This document shows positions 10,565-22,200 of a DNA stretch of 64,000 nucleotides, in pieces. A program made the position numbers and the translations under genes. Below the pieces are notes generated by a model that saw nothing but the letters and a program-made list of their open reading frames with translations, made no database searches and was not told the origin of the DNA. The number at the start of each line of letters is the position of its first letter. The stretch's first letter is position 1. The DNA is from Diplolepis rosae (lineage: Eukaryota > Arthropoda > Insecta > Hymenoptera > Diplolepididae). The stretch covers positions 496,001 to 560,000 of the forward strand of contig JAPYXD010000049.1 in the NCBI GenBank assembly GCA_030998225.1. Reading direction: 5' to 3'.

Positions 10565-13281
10565 AAACTCTACCTCCGTGGTGGTGTGGAAAGGAGTTTT
10601 ATTTCAGAATATTTGGGATTCTCTAAGAATGAACCAGCTTTTTTATTTTAATATTTCAAATGTGTTTTCTTTCTTTTATGTTTAAGGCAAAAACTAGATC
10701 TAAAAAAAGCAAAAAAACCTATTTCTCTAATTGCGTCCAAGATTAGAGCCGAATCTATGCAACCGATTGTTAAAGGTTTTAAAAGTTTTCGCTTTAATTT
10801 AAAAAGCAAGTCTTCATAGTATTTTACTAAGTAATGAAAGTATGTCTACAATTGTTTTCTTGAGTCCTACCCAAAGGTCAAACATGGTGAAAAAATGTCG
10901 TAAAATAAGAAAAATGTCTGAGTACTTTGAAGAAGTTTTTCTAAATCGATATGTATCATATTCCAATAATATTTAGGAATATTTATTAAAATATTCATCT
11001 TCTAAATTTGTTTGATTAATGTACAGAGTACACTTTATATTTGAAATTTGTATACACTCTAAATCTGAATCAGTCAAATTTTCACTGATTGAATCAGTGA
11101 TTTGCCTTTTCACTGAATCATCAGTGGAAACAATATTTTTCACTGTTAAATCAGTTACTTTTCACTGAAGTAATCACTGAAATTTGACTGATTCACAGTA
11201 ACCTGTTTTTAGTTATTTAAATCAGTCAAATTTCACTGATAATCAGTAGATTTTGACTGATTCATATTTGAAATTTGTACAGTTTTTAAAAAAATACGAA
11301 ACTTTTTGAATTTAGTAGTTTATTTATAAAATTTGAGAATGTTGTAGTTGATATTTCTACATAGAACTTTAAGCATTTATGGACATAAAATTTCACTTAA
11401 AGTTTCTTCTATCGGTATTCAAAACTTTCAACAATTTTGCAAGATTAGTCAAATGCAAAATTTGACAGAGTATTTAATCAAAATATTTACATTTATTTTT
11501 TAAATATTTTGAAAATAATTCGACTAAAATAATGATTAATAAGATTTTGTAACATTGTGGGAATATTGGAACGCTGCAAGATTAAATTTTGAGTACAATT
11601 TTCAATTAATGAATGTTTAAAGAATTGAGTGAAAGCATCAATTAAAAAATATTTTTACTTTATAAATTTGATTAAGTGCAGCAATAAGAAAATTTTGACT
11701 TTCTATAAAGCATTTCATTTATCTGATTAAAAGTCTGTGCATACGTCACTAAAACGTAAGATTAAAAAACTTTAAACTGCTTTTACCATCAATCTATGAA
11801 TGTGGATTTTAAACCGTAATTTAATGTGTCTTATTTTTTTTTGATAAAATATTTTTAACATAATTTTTTGCTTAAAGTAGCCGATTTACTCGATTAAAAA
11901 TTGCTCAACTTGTATATTTCAAAATTCTGTAATAAAAGTATTTTCATATTATGTTTTTGTATCCTATGCGTAGAATTTTAATTTTAATTAATTTAATTTA
12001 ATTAAAAATCATTTACTTAATATTTCGATTCCAAACATTGAATATTTATTGACTTTGAATAAAACAGAAAAAAAAATTTTATGAAGTTTTAAAATCTTTT
12101 TACAATGTTACGAATTGGGCCGAATTTAGAATTACGAAATCTTTCATTAGAAAAAGAAAAAGTCACTCACATGAAATAAACTTCTGTAAGAATTATCAAG
12201 ATTGAAGAGATGTTAAAATATTTGAAAAATAATGCAATTGTAAAATTGCAATTTATATCAATATTTGACAAATTTTTAGCTTTCTCAATCAAAGCATTAT
12301 CCGGAAATTTTTAGTTCCTATAAAAAGATGGAATATTTATCAATTTCTTGAATGTTCATACATTAAAAAAATATCGAATTAGAGAATTATATGCAAAGTA
12401 TTTTCCATTAAGAAGACATAAACATGACATAATTAGTTTTATATCTACATTTTCAGCTTACTTTTTTGTGGCTTAAGCACACATTTTGAATTCGAAATAC
12501 AAAAATGCTCTACAGAGTTGAAGTATTTCCTGAATCAATTATTATTGATCCTGAATTCTATTGGAAAATTTGTTGTTTACTGTTCAAATCTTACTACGAT
12601 TTGAGACGGACAGACAAATTAAGAACTACAAAATATTTCATCCAAAAGATTGCACTCCTCCATAAAATCTTGTCAAATTGTAACAAGATTTGAACACTTC
12701 GAACGAACATTTTTATGTAAAATTTAAAGTTGATTGATATTTATATGTTAATATGGAAATACCAATAAACACATATTTTAGCTCTTTAATTTATCTACTG
12801 CTATTAGACAATTTTCCATTTCCGTCGAGATCTTAAGTTTTGGAATGAAAAGTTTGTGCTTAGGCTACAAAAATTTCACTGAAAGTTTATTTTTGAAGTG
12901 TTGAAATCCTCATGAAATTTTCCAAGATCATACTGATGTTTATTTCATGCAGACTTTCTTCAAGAAATTGAAGAAAAGTGTTATTTCTTGAACTATATAC
13001 TTCGTAAATTCAAATTCGTCGTCTGCTTCGCGCCTCTTTTGCAAGTACTCGAGAAAAATACAATTCTTAATTTCGACTCGATAAACGAAAGCGTGAAATC
13101 TAAAAGTAATTTGAAAACTCAAGCATTGTAACGAAGTCCGTCTTCGTGCACCTTCGGCTTTACACGAAGCTGATGACCGCAGCGTGTAGCAGAGCCGACA
13201 CACTGACACGCCATGTTTGCATGTGTTTCTCCCAGATGGGAACGTGGTGGGGCCGAAAAATCCCACGTTCTGGAGACACTG
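10565..13281. repeat. Right inverted arm of the hAT element
   Basis: About 2717 bp, reverse complement of the left arm, shorter because of the missing segment next to 12870. It ends CACGTTCTGGAGACACTG, directly before the target duplication at 13282-13289. Confidence 0.85.
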
Positions 13282-13289
13282 ACACTCAG
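13282..13289. repeat. 8-bp target site duplication of the hAT element (right)
   Basis: ACACTCAG, identical to 5369-5376. Confidence 0.92.
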
Positions 13290-14520
13290 TCACGTTCTCC
13301 CCCACTAGCATACCGACCAGCGCGCGCAGCAGCGACCCCCACTACTCTCCGCCTTCCCCCACCACGCGTGGATGCGTATAAAGGGAAGGCCGGAGAGCCG
13401 AAAAAGGGCTTCCTGGTGGAGCCGGACCGAGCGCTGGCGAATGGGCACTCCCATGGCCAGCTTTCGGTGCGAGCCGCCGCCTAGCTTCAGGTGCTCCTGA
13501 CTAGGTGCTGCTGAGGCTTCACCAATATGTGGCAACCCCCGACCGGACTAATCCCCAGAGGATGCCGTGGCGAACACCGACGAATGGGTTCCCCCATGGT
13601 CGGCTTTCGACATGGGCCGGGAATCAGCTTCAGGCGCACCTGACTGACCCTGGCCCCGACATCCCTGGGTGAGGACGTCAGTCTTAGACCTCGGACTTGA
13701 CCCGAACGTTTTACGCGACCTCGACCCGAACTCGACCCGCACTTAACCCGGACATTTTACGCGAACTTGACCCACACTTGACCAGAACTTGACCCGGACA
13801 TTTTACTCGAACTTGACCCGCAATCGACCCTGACATTTTAACGCGAACTTGACCCAAAATTGACCCGCACTTCAAGCATGTCCGACCGACCGGAAAACTA
13901 CCTGACCCGACCAAACGCACCCACCAACACCGGGCTCAACCAATCACGCGACACCGCCTCCTCTCCCCTTCTTTTAATAACTGAACGACCTACCGACCGA
14001 CACACCCGAAACTCCGGCCCCCTGGATACCGACATGGCCGGGGTCCTGAGGGCAGGGCGTGGACCCAGATACCGCTGGGAGCACCCTGCCCTAAGACGAC
14101 ACCGACTCGACCACACGGACGATACATACTCGAAGGAGAGGGGACAGGGGCGGTTATGAGCGCTTCCCGGAAGCCCGTGTTTCGGACCATTTATATGTCG
14201 CAGCGCGAACAATTAATAACCTTGTTTACATTTGTATTCCAGAATCGCGAAACCAATAGGCCAGCATCCACTTTGTTTCCTCACACACAGCTATCTCCGC
14301 TTCCATTCTCACGCATTCCGTCAATCGCACACTTACGCTCACGCTCACGCGCACACGCTTACACACGTAAACTCTCTTACACGGACACCGGAACACAACG
14401 ACTTATTCTTATATCCACTCACACACACACACGCACACACTCTTCTATTTTTCTCTAATTATAATATATATGTAAATATTTTCCATTTGTTCCTTTCTTT
14501 TCTTCAATAAACTGTAAATT
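13290..14520. other. GC-rich insert of unknown family splitting env
   Basis: Neither env nor hAT, and much more GC-rich than its surroundings. On the plus strand it has a TATA-like TATAAAG at about 13376, a degenerate tandem array (13690-13880) and CA/CG-rich simple sequence (14330-14435), and it ends with an AATAAA at about 14505. A promoter-like start and poly(A)-like end about 1.1 kb apart would suit a solo LTR of another retroelement, but I find no second copy, no terminal TG...CA pair and no target duplication. Long open frames in both directions follow from the base composition and have no recognisable domain. Confidence 0.4.
13690..13880. repeat. Degenerate tandem repeat built on AACTTGACCCG
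   Basis: Repeated units contain cgaacttgacccg, cacttgacc and gacattttacgcg in a variable order; the period is roughly 20-45 bp. It lies inside the GC-rich insert. Confidence 0.75.
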
Positions 14521-14524
14521 AATG

Positions 14525-14742
14525 TTGGTAATGTATTTCATACATAGGTGGACATTCGTTATTGCATGCTGTTTCAGCTAATCTAATAGTGGTGTCGATA
14601 GAAGTAAATCTTGGTCATTTGAAGTGAAATTTATCCCAATAACAAGTTTCCATGTTTCGTCGTAAAAGTGAACCTTTGACTATTCTTCTATATAAACATT
14701 CCCTTTAAGAGACGTCAGAGTATAATTCGCCTGACTAATCAT
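14525..14742 (-). pseudogene. env: Errantivirus-like env, N-terminal start (fragment)
   Basis: ATG at 14742 overlaps the end of pol (stop at 14735) by a few bases, the usual pol/env arrangement of errantiviruses. The fragment has in-frame stops and a phrase KVHFYDETWKLVIGI, typical in style of the N-terminus of this env family. The middle of env is absent: the reading is cut near 14525 by the GC-rich insert, and the rest resumes at 5368 beyond the hAT element. Confidence 0.6.
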
Positions 14743-16580
14743 AGCTAGTGCTAGCAGCGTTATCGTATGTATCAGCATCTGAAAAATACGGCATACATTG
14801 GTCTATGTGTATTCGAATGATCTTATCTTTATTTCTAATTCTTAGATTTTTATTGCCGATATAATCTATGACTTCAAAAGGACCTTTCCAGGCAGGTTCT
14901 AATTTATTTTGCTTAGTGTTGTTGAGCGTTTTGACAAGATCTCCTGCTTTATATATTGGATGTTTTCTAGTTATATTTTCGTCGCGTCTCCTTTTTGTCT
15001 TTTCCATTTCTACCTGGATTCTCTCTCGGGTTTTGGATATGATCTCTTCATGTTTCTTCTTTTATTTCTTTATCAGGTTCTGATAAGTTAAGTTAGGTGA
15101 GGTGTTGACCGTTGACTGGATATTGGGTGTTCTTCCCAATGTTAATTCATAGGGAGAATGTCCAGTCGTTTGATTGGTAGTAGTGTTGATGATGAAATTG
15201 ATGTATTTTAAGTTTTCGTCCCATTGTTTATTATTTTCGGCAATACTAGTCTTGATCAGGGTTAGCAGTGTAGAGTGCATTCTTTGGATGTTCCCGTTTG
15301 ATTGCGGGTGAAATAAAGTTTTTAATATGCCGAATGTTCAATGCGTATTCAAATTGTTTCATTAATTCCGATAAGAAGTTTGATCCTTGGTCAGAAAGTA
15401 TGGTCTTAGGTGCTCCGAAAGTATAAATGTAGTGATCGATTAATGCTTCTATTATTGAATTCGTTGATTCATTCTGTGAAGGTACGAGAACTGTATATCT
15501 TGTTTGTCTATCTTGCATACTGAGTATGTAACGATTTCCTTTTTGTGTTTCAGGGAGTGGCCCAAAGATATCTAGTGCCAAGTATATCAGGTAATATGCT
15601 CTTCACTTGATTCTTTATGCGCGTTGTTTTCTGTAGTTTGCAAATGGGGCAAGACTGCACGTAGTTTTTAATTTCATTGTCCATTCCGAGCCATAAGCCG
15701 ATGGTCTTAGCCTTTTCCAGCGTGTTCTTTTCTCCAAGATGAGTGGAGTGTGCTTCTTTGACTATAGCTTGCTTTTCTCCTTTTTTCAATTCTCTGGTAG
15801 GTGTGAAACATAAGTGGAAGTTTAGGTGAGGGTAATAATTTGAGAGAAATTCCATCATATCCTGAAGTATTTCCTTTTGCAGTGAGGTAAATAGTGGGTC
15901 TCCGAAAATAAGCCTTCTGATGATTAATTTTTTGCTATTAATTTCCTCTATAATCCAGCTTAATTTTATGAGCCAATCTTCATCATAGTCGGGCATTTCC
16001 TCCTTTTTTACTTCCCTCCATAACTTTCCTATCGCGTTAGGTCTTGTCTTAAATTTGCCGCAGGTGGGTTGCAGTCGCCAATTTATAAATTCCGTATGCA
16101 TGTCAAGTTTCTCGGTTGTCACGTCTTCTGTAGATTCGTTCTCGGGTTCCTCCGAAAGTTCTCTCATCCTTCTTGGTGGTAAATTGATCTTTTCCTCTCA
16201 TTTTAGTACCCTATCTTCTCTTATAACTGGGGTACCGAAAATTTCGATTTTCCTTTACGTATTCGATGTCGTAATCGTATTCCTCCATTCTCAATCGCCA
16301 TCTTAGCAACCTTGAGCTAGGATCCTTGACGTTATGGAGCCAGACAAAAGCTCTGTGATCCGTTTGGATTCTGAATTTGTTACCAAGGAGATACTGTCTC
16401 AAACGCTTCATAGTCCATACTATAGCTAAAAGCTCTTTTTCTGAGGTACTGTATCTTTCTTCAGCTTTGTAATTGGTAATGGCTACAGAAATCTCGTTGT
16501 TCTGATTTCTATAAATTCCGTCTGGTATGTTTTCTTGATCTAATACAAGTACATCCTGATCCTGATCCAGTTTTTTTTCT
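14735..16580 (-). pseudogene. pol: Ty3/gypsy (errantivirus-like) pol remnant: RNase H and integrase
   Basis: Read on the minus strand, in order: the end of RNase H (16580-16211; TDHRAFVWL, RWRLRMEEYDYDIEYV), the integrase zinc-binding domain (H-x-HLG ... CPICK within 15550-16167), the integrase core (LDIFGPLP with the first Asp, ILSDQGSNFLSE with the second Asp; 15246-15581), the region beyond the third catalytic position, and the C-terminal domain (GDLVKTLNN, WKGPFEVIDYI; 14735-15007). At least four frameshifts separate these pieces. Gag, protease and RT are missing: the RNase H part follows the leader directly, so the element is an internal deletion product. Not functional. Confidence 0.88.
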
Positions 16581-16656
16581 CAGTGCCCTCGGCGTTTCTA
16601 TATGGTTCTAATTAATATATTCCGTAGAATTGCGAGAACAGAGAGAACTTAGCGGA

Positions 16657-16673
16657 TCCTGGCAGGATCGCCA
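16657..16673 (-). promoter_or_regulatory. Primer-binding site, tRNA-Arg type
   Basis: On the minus strand TGGCGATCCTGCCAGGA stands just inside the 5' LTR. It is complementary to the 3' end of insect tRNA-Arg as I know it (...TCCTGGCAGGATCG plus CCA). This marks the start of reverse transcription and confirms the orientation of the element. Confidence 0.7.
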
Positions 16674-16678
16674 AAAAA

Positions 16679-16812
16679 TGTTATGCTTAATAACGAAGAA
16701 AGAGGTTTTAGGAATATTGCTGAGTCGCTTGTTTCGAAATCTCAGTAGTTATAACTTTATTGGTCGGACAAGAACTGCGGAGCGGGCCCTGCACTCTTCA
16801 TTATATAGGCCT
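16679..16812 (-). mobile_element. 5' LTR (truncated) of the errantivirus-like element
   Basis: Matches the 3' LTR at 3657-3831; its inner end is GCATAACA. The outer (U3) part is missing: similarity stops near 16812, where a mariner transposase fragment begins directly. The copies differ at many positions, so the insertion is not recent. Confidence 0.75.
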
Positions 16813-17019
16813 CGAATTTTTCTGTGGGGAGCTGTTAAAGATAAATGTTACGCCAACCATCCAGAAACAATTCAAGATCTAAAGTACGAGATTCAAGTTG
16901 CTGTTGCTGCCATAAGACCTGAAACCATCGAGAAAGTACTCCAAAATTGGGTGGATCGGATAAGCTACTGTAAACTCAGCCGTGCTGGTCATTTATCCGA
17001 AATTGTTTCCCACAAATAA
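16813..17019 (+). pseudogene. Mariner-like transposase, C-terminal fragment
   Basis: An open frame from the LTR junction to a stop at 17017-17019 reads FLWGAVKDKCYANHPETIQ... KVLQNWVDRISYC ... GHLSEIVSHK. This is the standard C-terminal tail of Tc1/mariner transposases after the last catalytic residue. The catalytic region is gone. Downstream, tggcccaccctgtata (about 17113) looks like the matching terminal repeat. The upstream frame in the LTR is not part of it. Confidence 0.75.
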
Positions 17020-17139
17020 ATTTCATAAAACAACCTTTCAAATAAATGTTAGACCTTTGAAAAATATCAAGCCGTTTTTTTTTTATTGACTTTTTAAATT
17101 TAAAATTTTATATGGCCCACCCTGTATATTCTGTCATTT

Positions 17140-17332
17140 TGAATTTTTCGTCTGCTCCGCGCCTCTTTCACACGAAGTCGAGAGAAACATAATTCTCGAT
17201 CTTAGCCCGACAGCGTGGATCATGGAATCTAAGCGAGGAAGTGGAGACACACCGACACGCCGTGTTTGCTTGTGTGAAGATCCACACGCGTGAGTGGTGG
17301 GGCCCGCTAGGATCCACGATCTGGGAATACTG
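17140..17332. repeat. Right end of a relative of the long-armed hAT family
   Basis: Resembles the last 270 bp of the hAT element: ctccgcgcctctttcacacg, gacacgccgtgtttgc, gtggtggggccc, and a terminus CACGATCTGGGAATACTG against CACGTTCTGGAGACACTG. It gives an end at 17332. The rest of that copy is missing. Confidence 0.6.
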
Positions 17333-17511
17333 AGACCTGGTGCGAAACAGAAAAAATGATCGGTTCCACGATCGATTGATACAACCACGACACCAACAAA
17401 GGGTTGAAAATTGCAGTTTCAACCCGCACTACACGTACCGAAAATCGGATTTTCGATAGAAGCGCTATGAAAAAATTATGTTTTAGTTTCAATCAGGAAC
17501 AAACTATGTAA

Positions 17512-18745
17512 TTGTAAAATATTAAGGTCAAATGTCTGAGAAACGACCAGTTGCCCTTTTTCTAAATTGTCTTGGTTTTTCGGGGTAAAGAAACATTCAA
17601 GATGCTTCACAAAAGTCGATGAAATGTTAAGGTGTACATTACCTTGATCATCATGACCTTCAGGTCAATTTTTTCTCTCCTTGACAAGGAGCCTTCAACC
17701 AGAGAAAACTCAGAAAACCACTGCGAACAGCAGACACACTACGCTGCGCGCGCAACCATTCTCACGTACGTACTGCTGTTGGCGTTGTGTGCGTAACGTT
17801 CGCGTGTCAAATCTGGACACACTGCACCCGAAACGTGAGAGGCAAGGGAAACTCACGACAAGAAAGCACCCCGAAGGAAACAGAACTTACTACGTCCACG
17901 CCGTTGTTTCTGGGTAATGCTAAAAGTAAGGACAAAGTGTCTTTTTATTGTAACTAGTCACAGAGAAGTGACATTGTCAAGATTGTCGCTTTTGTAACTA
18001 CATAGTCACAGTCTTTACATCAGCCACGGAGTAACTGTTCGAAGTGATCTCCATTGGCTTGAAGACACAAACGTAGACGTCTTTCAAAACCATCCACAGT
18101 CTGCAGCAAAATTTCTCGAGAGATGGCTGCGCAAGCTCTCCGAATCCTTTCCATCAGATCTTCTCTTGTTATGAGTTGCTGAGCAATAACTACATTTTTA
18201 ATATAACCCCATTAAAAGAAATCAGGTGTTGTTTGATCTGGAGAGCACGGGGGCCATCCGAATGGACCTCTTCGTCCAATCCATCTCTCATTGAAATTTA
18301 AGTTCAAAAACTCACGTACGATGAATGCAACATGTGGCGGAGCACCATCTTGTTGAAGCCACATTCTTTGTCTTGTTGTTAAGTCAACGTTCTCCAATAG
18401 TCCAGGTAAATGGTCCCTTAAAAACTCTAAGTAAGTGTCTATCAACGTTTTTGTCACAAAAGTAGGGTCCATATAAATAGCCATTTACTATTCAGCACCA
18501 CACCATAACACTTCATCGATTTTATTTTATCCGGGCACAGAGTTCAATCTTAGAAAAATCGTCTTGACTTTCAAGACACCTTGAAAATTGACCTGAAGGT
18601 CATGATGGTCAAGGTGATGTACACCTTAACATTTCATCGACTTTTGTGAAGCATCTTGAACGTTTGTTTACCCTGAAAAACCAAGAACATTCAGAAAAAG
18701 AGCATCTGGTCGTTACTCAGACATTTGACCTTAATTTTTTACCTT
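17512..18745 (-). mobile_element. Tc1/mariner-like element with about 160-bp inverted repeats
   Basis: Positions 17512-17672 and 18580-18745 are imperfect reverse complements (ggtcaaatgtctgag facing ctcagacatttgacc; aatgttaaggtgtaca facing tgtacaccttaacatt). They enclose a C-terminal transposase fragment on the minus strand. The N-terminal part is deleted, so the copy is non-autonomous. Positions 17690-17930 hold unrelated GC-richer DNA. Ends and target duplication are not resolved. Confidence 0.6.
18020..18535 (-). pseudogene. Mariner-like transposase, catalytic-core and C-terminal fragment
   Basis: On the minus strand: WCGIVNG-like start with a stop (about 18520), then LPGLLENVDLTTRQRMW, then QQDGAPPH (second catalytic Asp), WPPCSPDQTTPDFF (third catalytic position region) and, after a one-base shift at about 18212, WGYIKNVVIAQQLITREDL to a stop at 18020-18022. 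Order and spacing fit Tc1/mariner enzymes. The N-terminal DNA-binding half and first Asp are missing. Confidence 0.8.
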
Positions 18746-19266
18746 TCCAAGGTCACAAAAACCATTTTTCCATAGGTCATTTTCGACGTGAAATTTCCCG
18801 CTCTTTCCAAATCCGCAGTCGAAAATAGGGGTTCTCATTTAAGAAGAAGGTCTTACCTCCATTTGACCTTGAAAATTGACCTCGAAGTCAAAATTGATGG
18901 TACAGTCAAATGCCCCCGTCGGTCCAGGTCAACCTTTTTCCGAACCATTTTTTTATAGATAAAGTATTTTAGAAGATATTTGGGATTATAGATTAAAATG
19001 GGTCACCGTGTATATCTTTTTGATAGCATTGACATTCAAGACTACTTTTCCTAAACCTAAGTAATCATCATATTAAATTTCAGAATGTTAATTAACTCGA
19101 CCGAGTTAATACAACCTAGAACTTCAATTTTTAAAAATCAGTAAATTACTACTGCTCTTTAGAAAGCAATTAATTTACGTTCAGAACCTCAAGTTCTAAA
19201 TTGTAGAATCTCGGTGATAAGAAACGATTTCATCATATATTAATTAAATTAATTAAATAAAATTGC
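18746..19266. other. Spacer between the mariner element and BEL element 1
   Basis: No gene. Further ggtcaa/ttgacc words (18760-18930) extend the theme of the mariner inverted repeats. gggtcaccgtgtata at about 19000 resembles a mariner terminal repeat. 19080-19260 is AT-rich. The 5' half of the BEL element (LTR, gag, protease) is absent here. Confidence 0.4.
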
Positions 19267-22200
19267 ATGTTGACAGATTTGAAGGAGACAATAGAAAAAT
19301 TTTGGTCGGTCGAAGAAATATCAGATAAAAAATCATTTTCTAGCGAAGAATTGGAATGCGAAGCACATTTCACATGTCATGTAAACCGAGACGCATACGG
19401 TCGATACGTTGTAGCTCTCCCTTTCAAACCGGACTTTAAACTGTCTCGTGGTTCAAAACAAATAGCTTTAAATAGTTTACATCAGCTGCACAAAAGGTTT
19501 GAGAAAAATTATAATTACAAAATTCAATATACCGCCATTATACGAGAATATTTAGATTTAAACCATATGAGCTTATTAGAATCAACAATACCAAATGACG
19601 GAATTTATTTACCTTATCTCGGAGTCTTTAAAAACTCAAGTAGTACGACGAAATTACGTGTAGTTTTCAATCCATCAATAGCTGACAAAGAGTCGTTAAA
19701 TAGCCAATTAATGGTTGGGGCCACGATTCAGGATGATCTGTTCTCTTTAATAATTCGTTTTAGATTTTATACATTCGTCATTATTGGGGACATTTAACAA
19801 ATGTACCGAAAATTTTCAATAAGAGAACAAGATCGTAAATTTCAAAAAATTCTATGGCAAGAAAACGACACGATTAATGAATATCAATTAAATACAGTAA
19901 CTTTTGGTTTTGCTTCTGTTCCGTTTTTAGCCATACGTTGCTTACATCAATTAGCTGACGACGAAGGTTATAAATACCCGTTGGCCGCCAAAATATTAAA
20001 AAGAGATTTTTACGTCGACAATTTGATAACGGGCGCATCTACACGCGAAGGAACACGAGAAATTTACAAACAAATGACCGCGCTTTTGAGTCTTGCTCAT
20101 CTAAACATGTGACAATGGGCGTCAAATGACTCTGAAATACTCGCCGGTGTAAACGAACAAAGTCTTGATGACTCGTTTCGAATGAACGAAGATTGCGTTC
20201 TAAAAACACTCGGTCTCTATTGGAAAGCCCGAGAAGATTGTTTTGTATACGAAATAAAAGCTCCTGATATTCATGAACACGTTACTTAATGAAGTATTTT
20301 ATCTGAAATAGCAAAGTTGTTTGATCCAATAGGACTTCTCGGACCTATAATTCTTTATGCAAAATTAATTATGCAAAGATTATGGGAATCAAAAATAACA
20401 TGGAATGAATCAATACCTACGAGCATTTATTCAGATTCGTTTAATTTTTGTCATCAATTGGATTCAATCAATACAATGAAATTTAATAGAAATGTTCTAA
20501 TTAATAACACGCATTCAATTCAGCTTCACGGTTTTTCCGATTCAAGTGAAAAAGGTTATGGTGCTTGTTTATACGTTAGATCTGATAATGGCCATAATGA
20601 ATATCAATGTTTTTTATTATGTTCAAAATCCCTTGTCGCACCTTTAAAGTCAATTACTATACCAAAGTTAGAATTATGTGGAGCTCTTTTGCTATGTCGA
20701 TTATTAAAGAAGGTTGCATTATCACTGAATGTATACATCAATTCTATATTTTTATGGACGGATACATAAATCGTTTTACATTGGCTTCATACCCCGACAA
20801 ATTTATTAAAAACCTTTGTAGCTAACAGAGTAGCCGAAATTCAAAGAGACACTAATATCAAACAATGGTTTCACATACGCTCATAAGATAATCCTGCAGG
20901 TAGTCTTTCACGAGGACAGTTACCGAAAGAATGAATTAAAAATTATTTATGGTTTTATGGTTCTCAATGGATATGTAAAAATGAAGAAGTTTTTGGCCAA
21001 AAATTAAAATTAAACCAAGTAGAAAATTACTCCCAGAATGCAAAAAATCTGTATGTTTAAATACATCTGTAAAAATAGATTTCTTACAAGAATATTCTAC
21101 ATTCACTAAGTTAAAGCGCATTATCGCTTACTGTTATAGTTTTATGACAAATTATCGTCAATTGATGGGTTTACCAATAAATATCAATGAATTCAAAAAT
21201 GCTGAAATTGTAATTATGCGAGGTTTTCAACAGTCTAGTTTCTCAAAAGAAATACATGATTTGAATGAAAACAAATATGTTGACAAAAGGAGTCAATTAT
21301 ATAATTTGGATCCTTTTGTTGACGATTATGGTTTAATTCGAGTTGCAGGTCGTTTAGAAAATGCCAAAATCTCATATGAAAAACGTCATCAAATTATAAT
21401 ACCCAATGCTCACTTTATAACTGATTTAATTATAAATTACTATCATCTCACTTATTATCACGCAGGTACTCATACAATTTTATATGCAATACGACAAAAG
21501 TATTGGATTATAGACGGTAGAAATCAAATAAAAAAATCATTCGAAAATGTATCACGTGTTTTCGTGCTGAGCCACGATTGGCTGTTTACAAAATGGGCCA
21601 ATTGCCGACAGCGTGGGTTAACAGAAGTAGACCTTTTAATCACGTCGGCGTGGATTACTGCGGTCCCTTTTATATAAAGGAACGTAAATATCGTAATCAA
21701 AGGAAAATCAAAGTTTATGTGTCCGTATATTTTTGTATTGCAGTGAAGGCTATATATTTCGAATTAGTCAGCGATTTGATTGCAGAGTCTTACATTGGTG
21801 CTTTAAAACGTTTTATATCTCGCCGAGGTAAACCAGTGTCAATATATTCTGATAATGCTACGAATTTCCAAGGTGCAAGAAATGAATTAAACGAATTATA
21901 CACTCTTCTCGAAACAGAACATTTCAAGAGCAATGTATTTAATTTTTCAAGTAGTAATAGTATTGAATTTCATTTTATTCCACCTTCTTCACCTCATTTT
22001 GGAGGTTTGTGGGAAGCTGGAGTGAAGTCTTTCAAACATCATTTTAAAAGAGTAGCCGCTAATTCATTATTTACATACGAAGAGTTTAATACTCTTATTA
22101 TTGAAATCGAAGCTATTTTGAATTCAAGACCGCAAAATCCTCTTTCAACAAATATAAACGATCTTTCAGCTTTAACACCAGGACATTTTCTAATCAATCA

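Larger units (their letters stand above)
5377..13281. mobile_element. hAT element with 2.7-3.0-kb inverted arms
   Basis: The termini are CAGTGTCTCC and GGAGACACTG, flanked by an exact 8-bp duplication ACACTCAG, so the boundaries are firm. The 7905-bp element consists of two long inverted arms (5377-8333 and 10565-13281) around a 2.2-kb centre that carries a truncated, frameshifted hAT-like transposase. hAT terminal repeats are normally tens of bases, so kilobase arms are unusual. The arms are nearly identical outside a deletion of about 200 bp in the right arm (left-arm 5775-5985 has no partner near 12870). It was inserted at the junction between env and the GC-rich block at 13290. Diverged relatives are at 17140-17332, 29255-31180 and 35690-36490. 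Confidence 0.85.

Noticed and set aside
6159..12693. Matching 62-residue open frames at 6159-6347 (minus) and 12505-12693 (plus).
   Set aside because: They are the same non-coding arm sequence of the hAT element read from its two inverted copies; no domain and very AT-rich codons.
13146..14510. Many overlapping open frames of 60-112 codons on both strands.
   Set aside because: Explained by GC-rich, stop-poor composition, tandem GACCCG repeats and CA/CG simple sequence; no domain in any frame.
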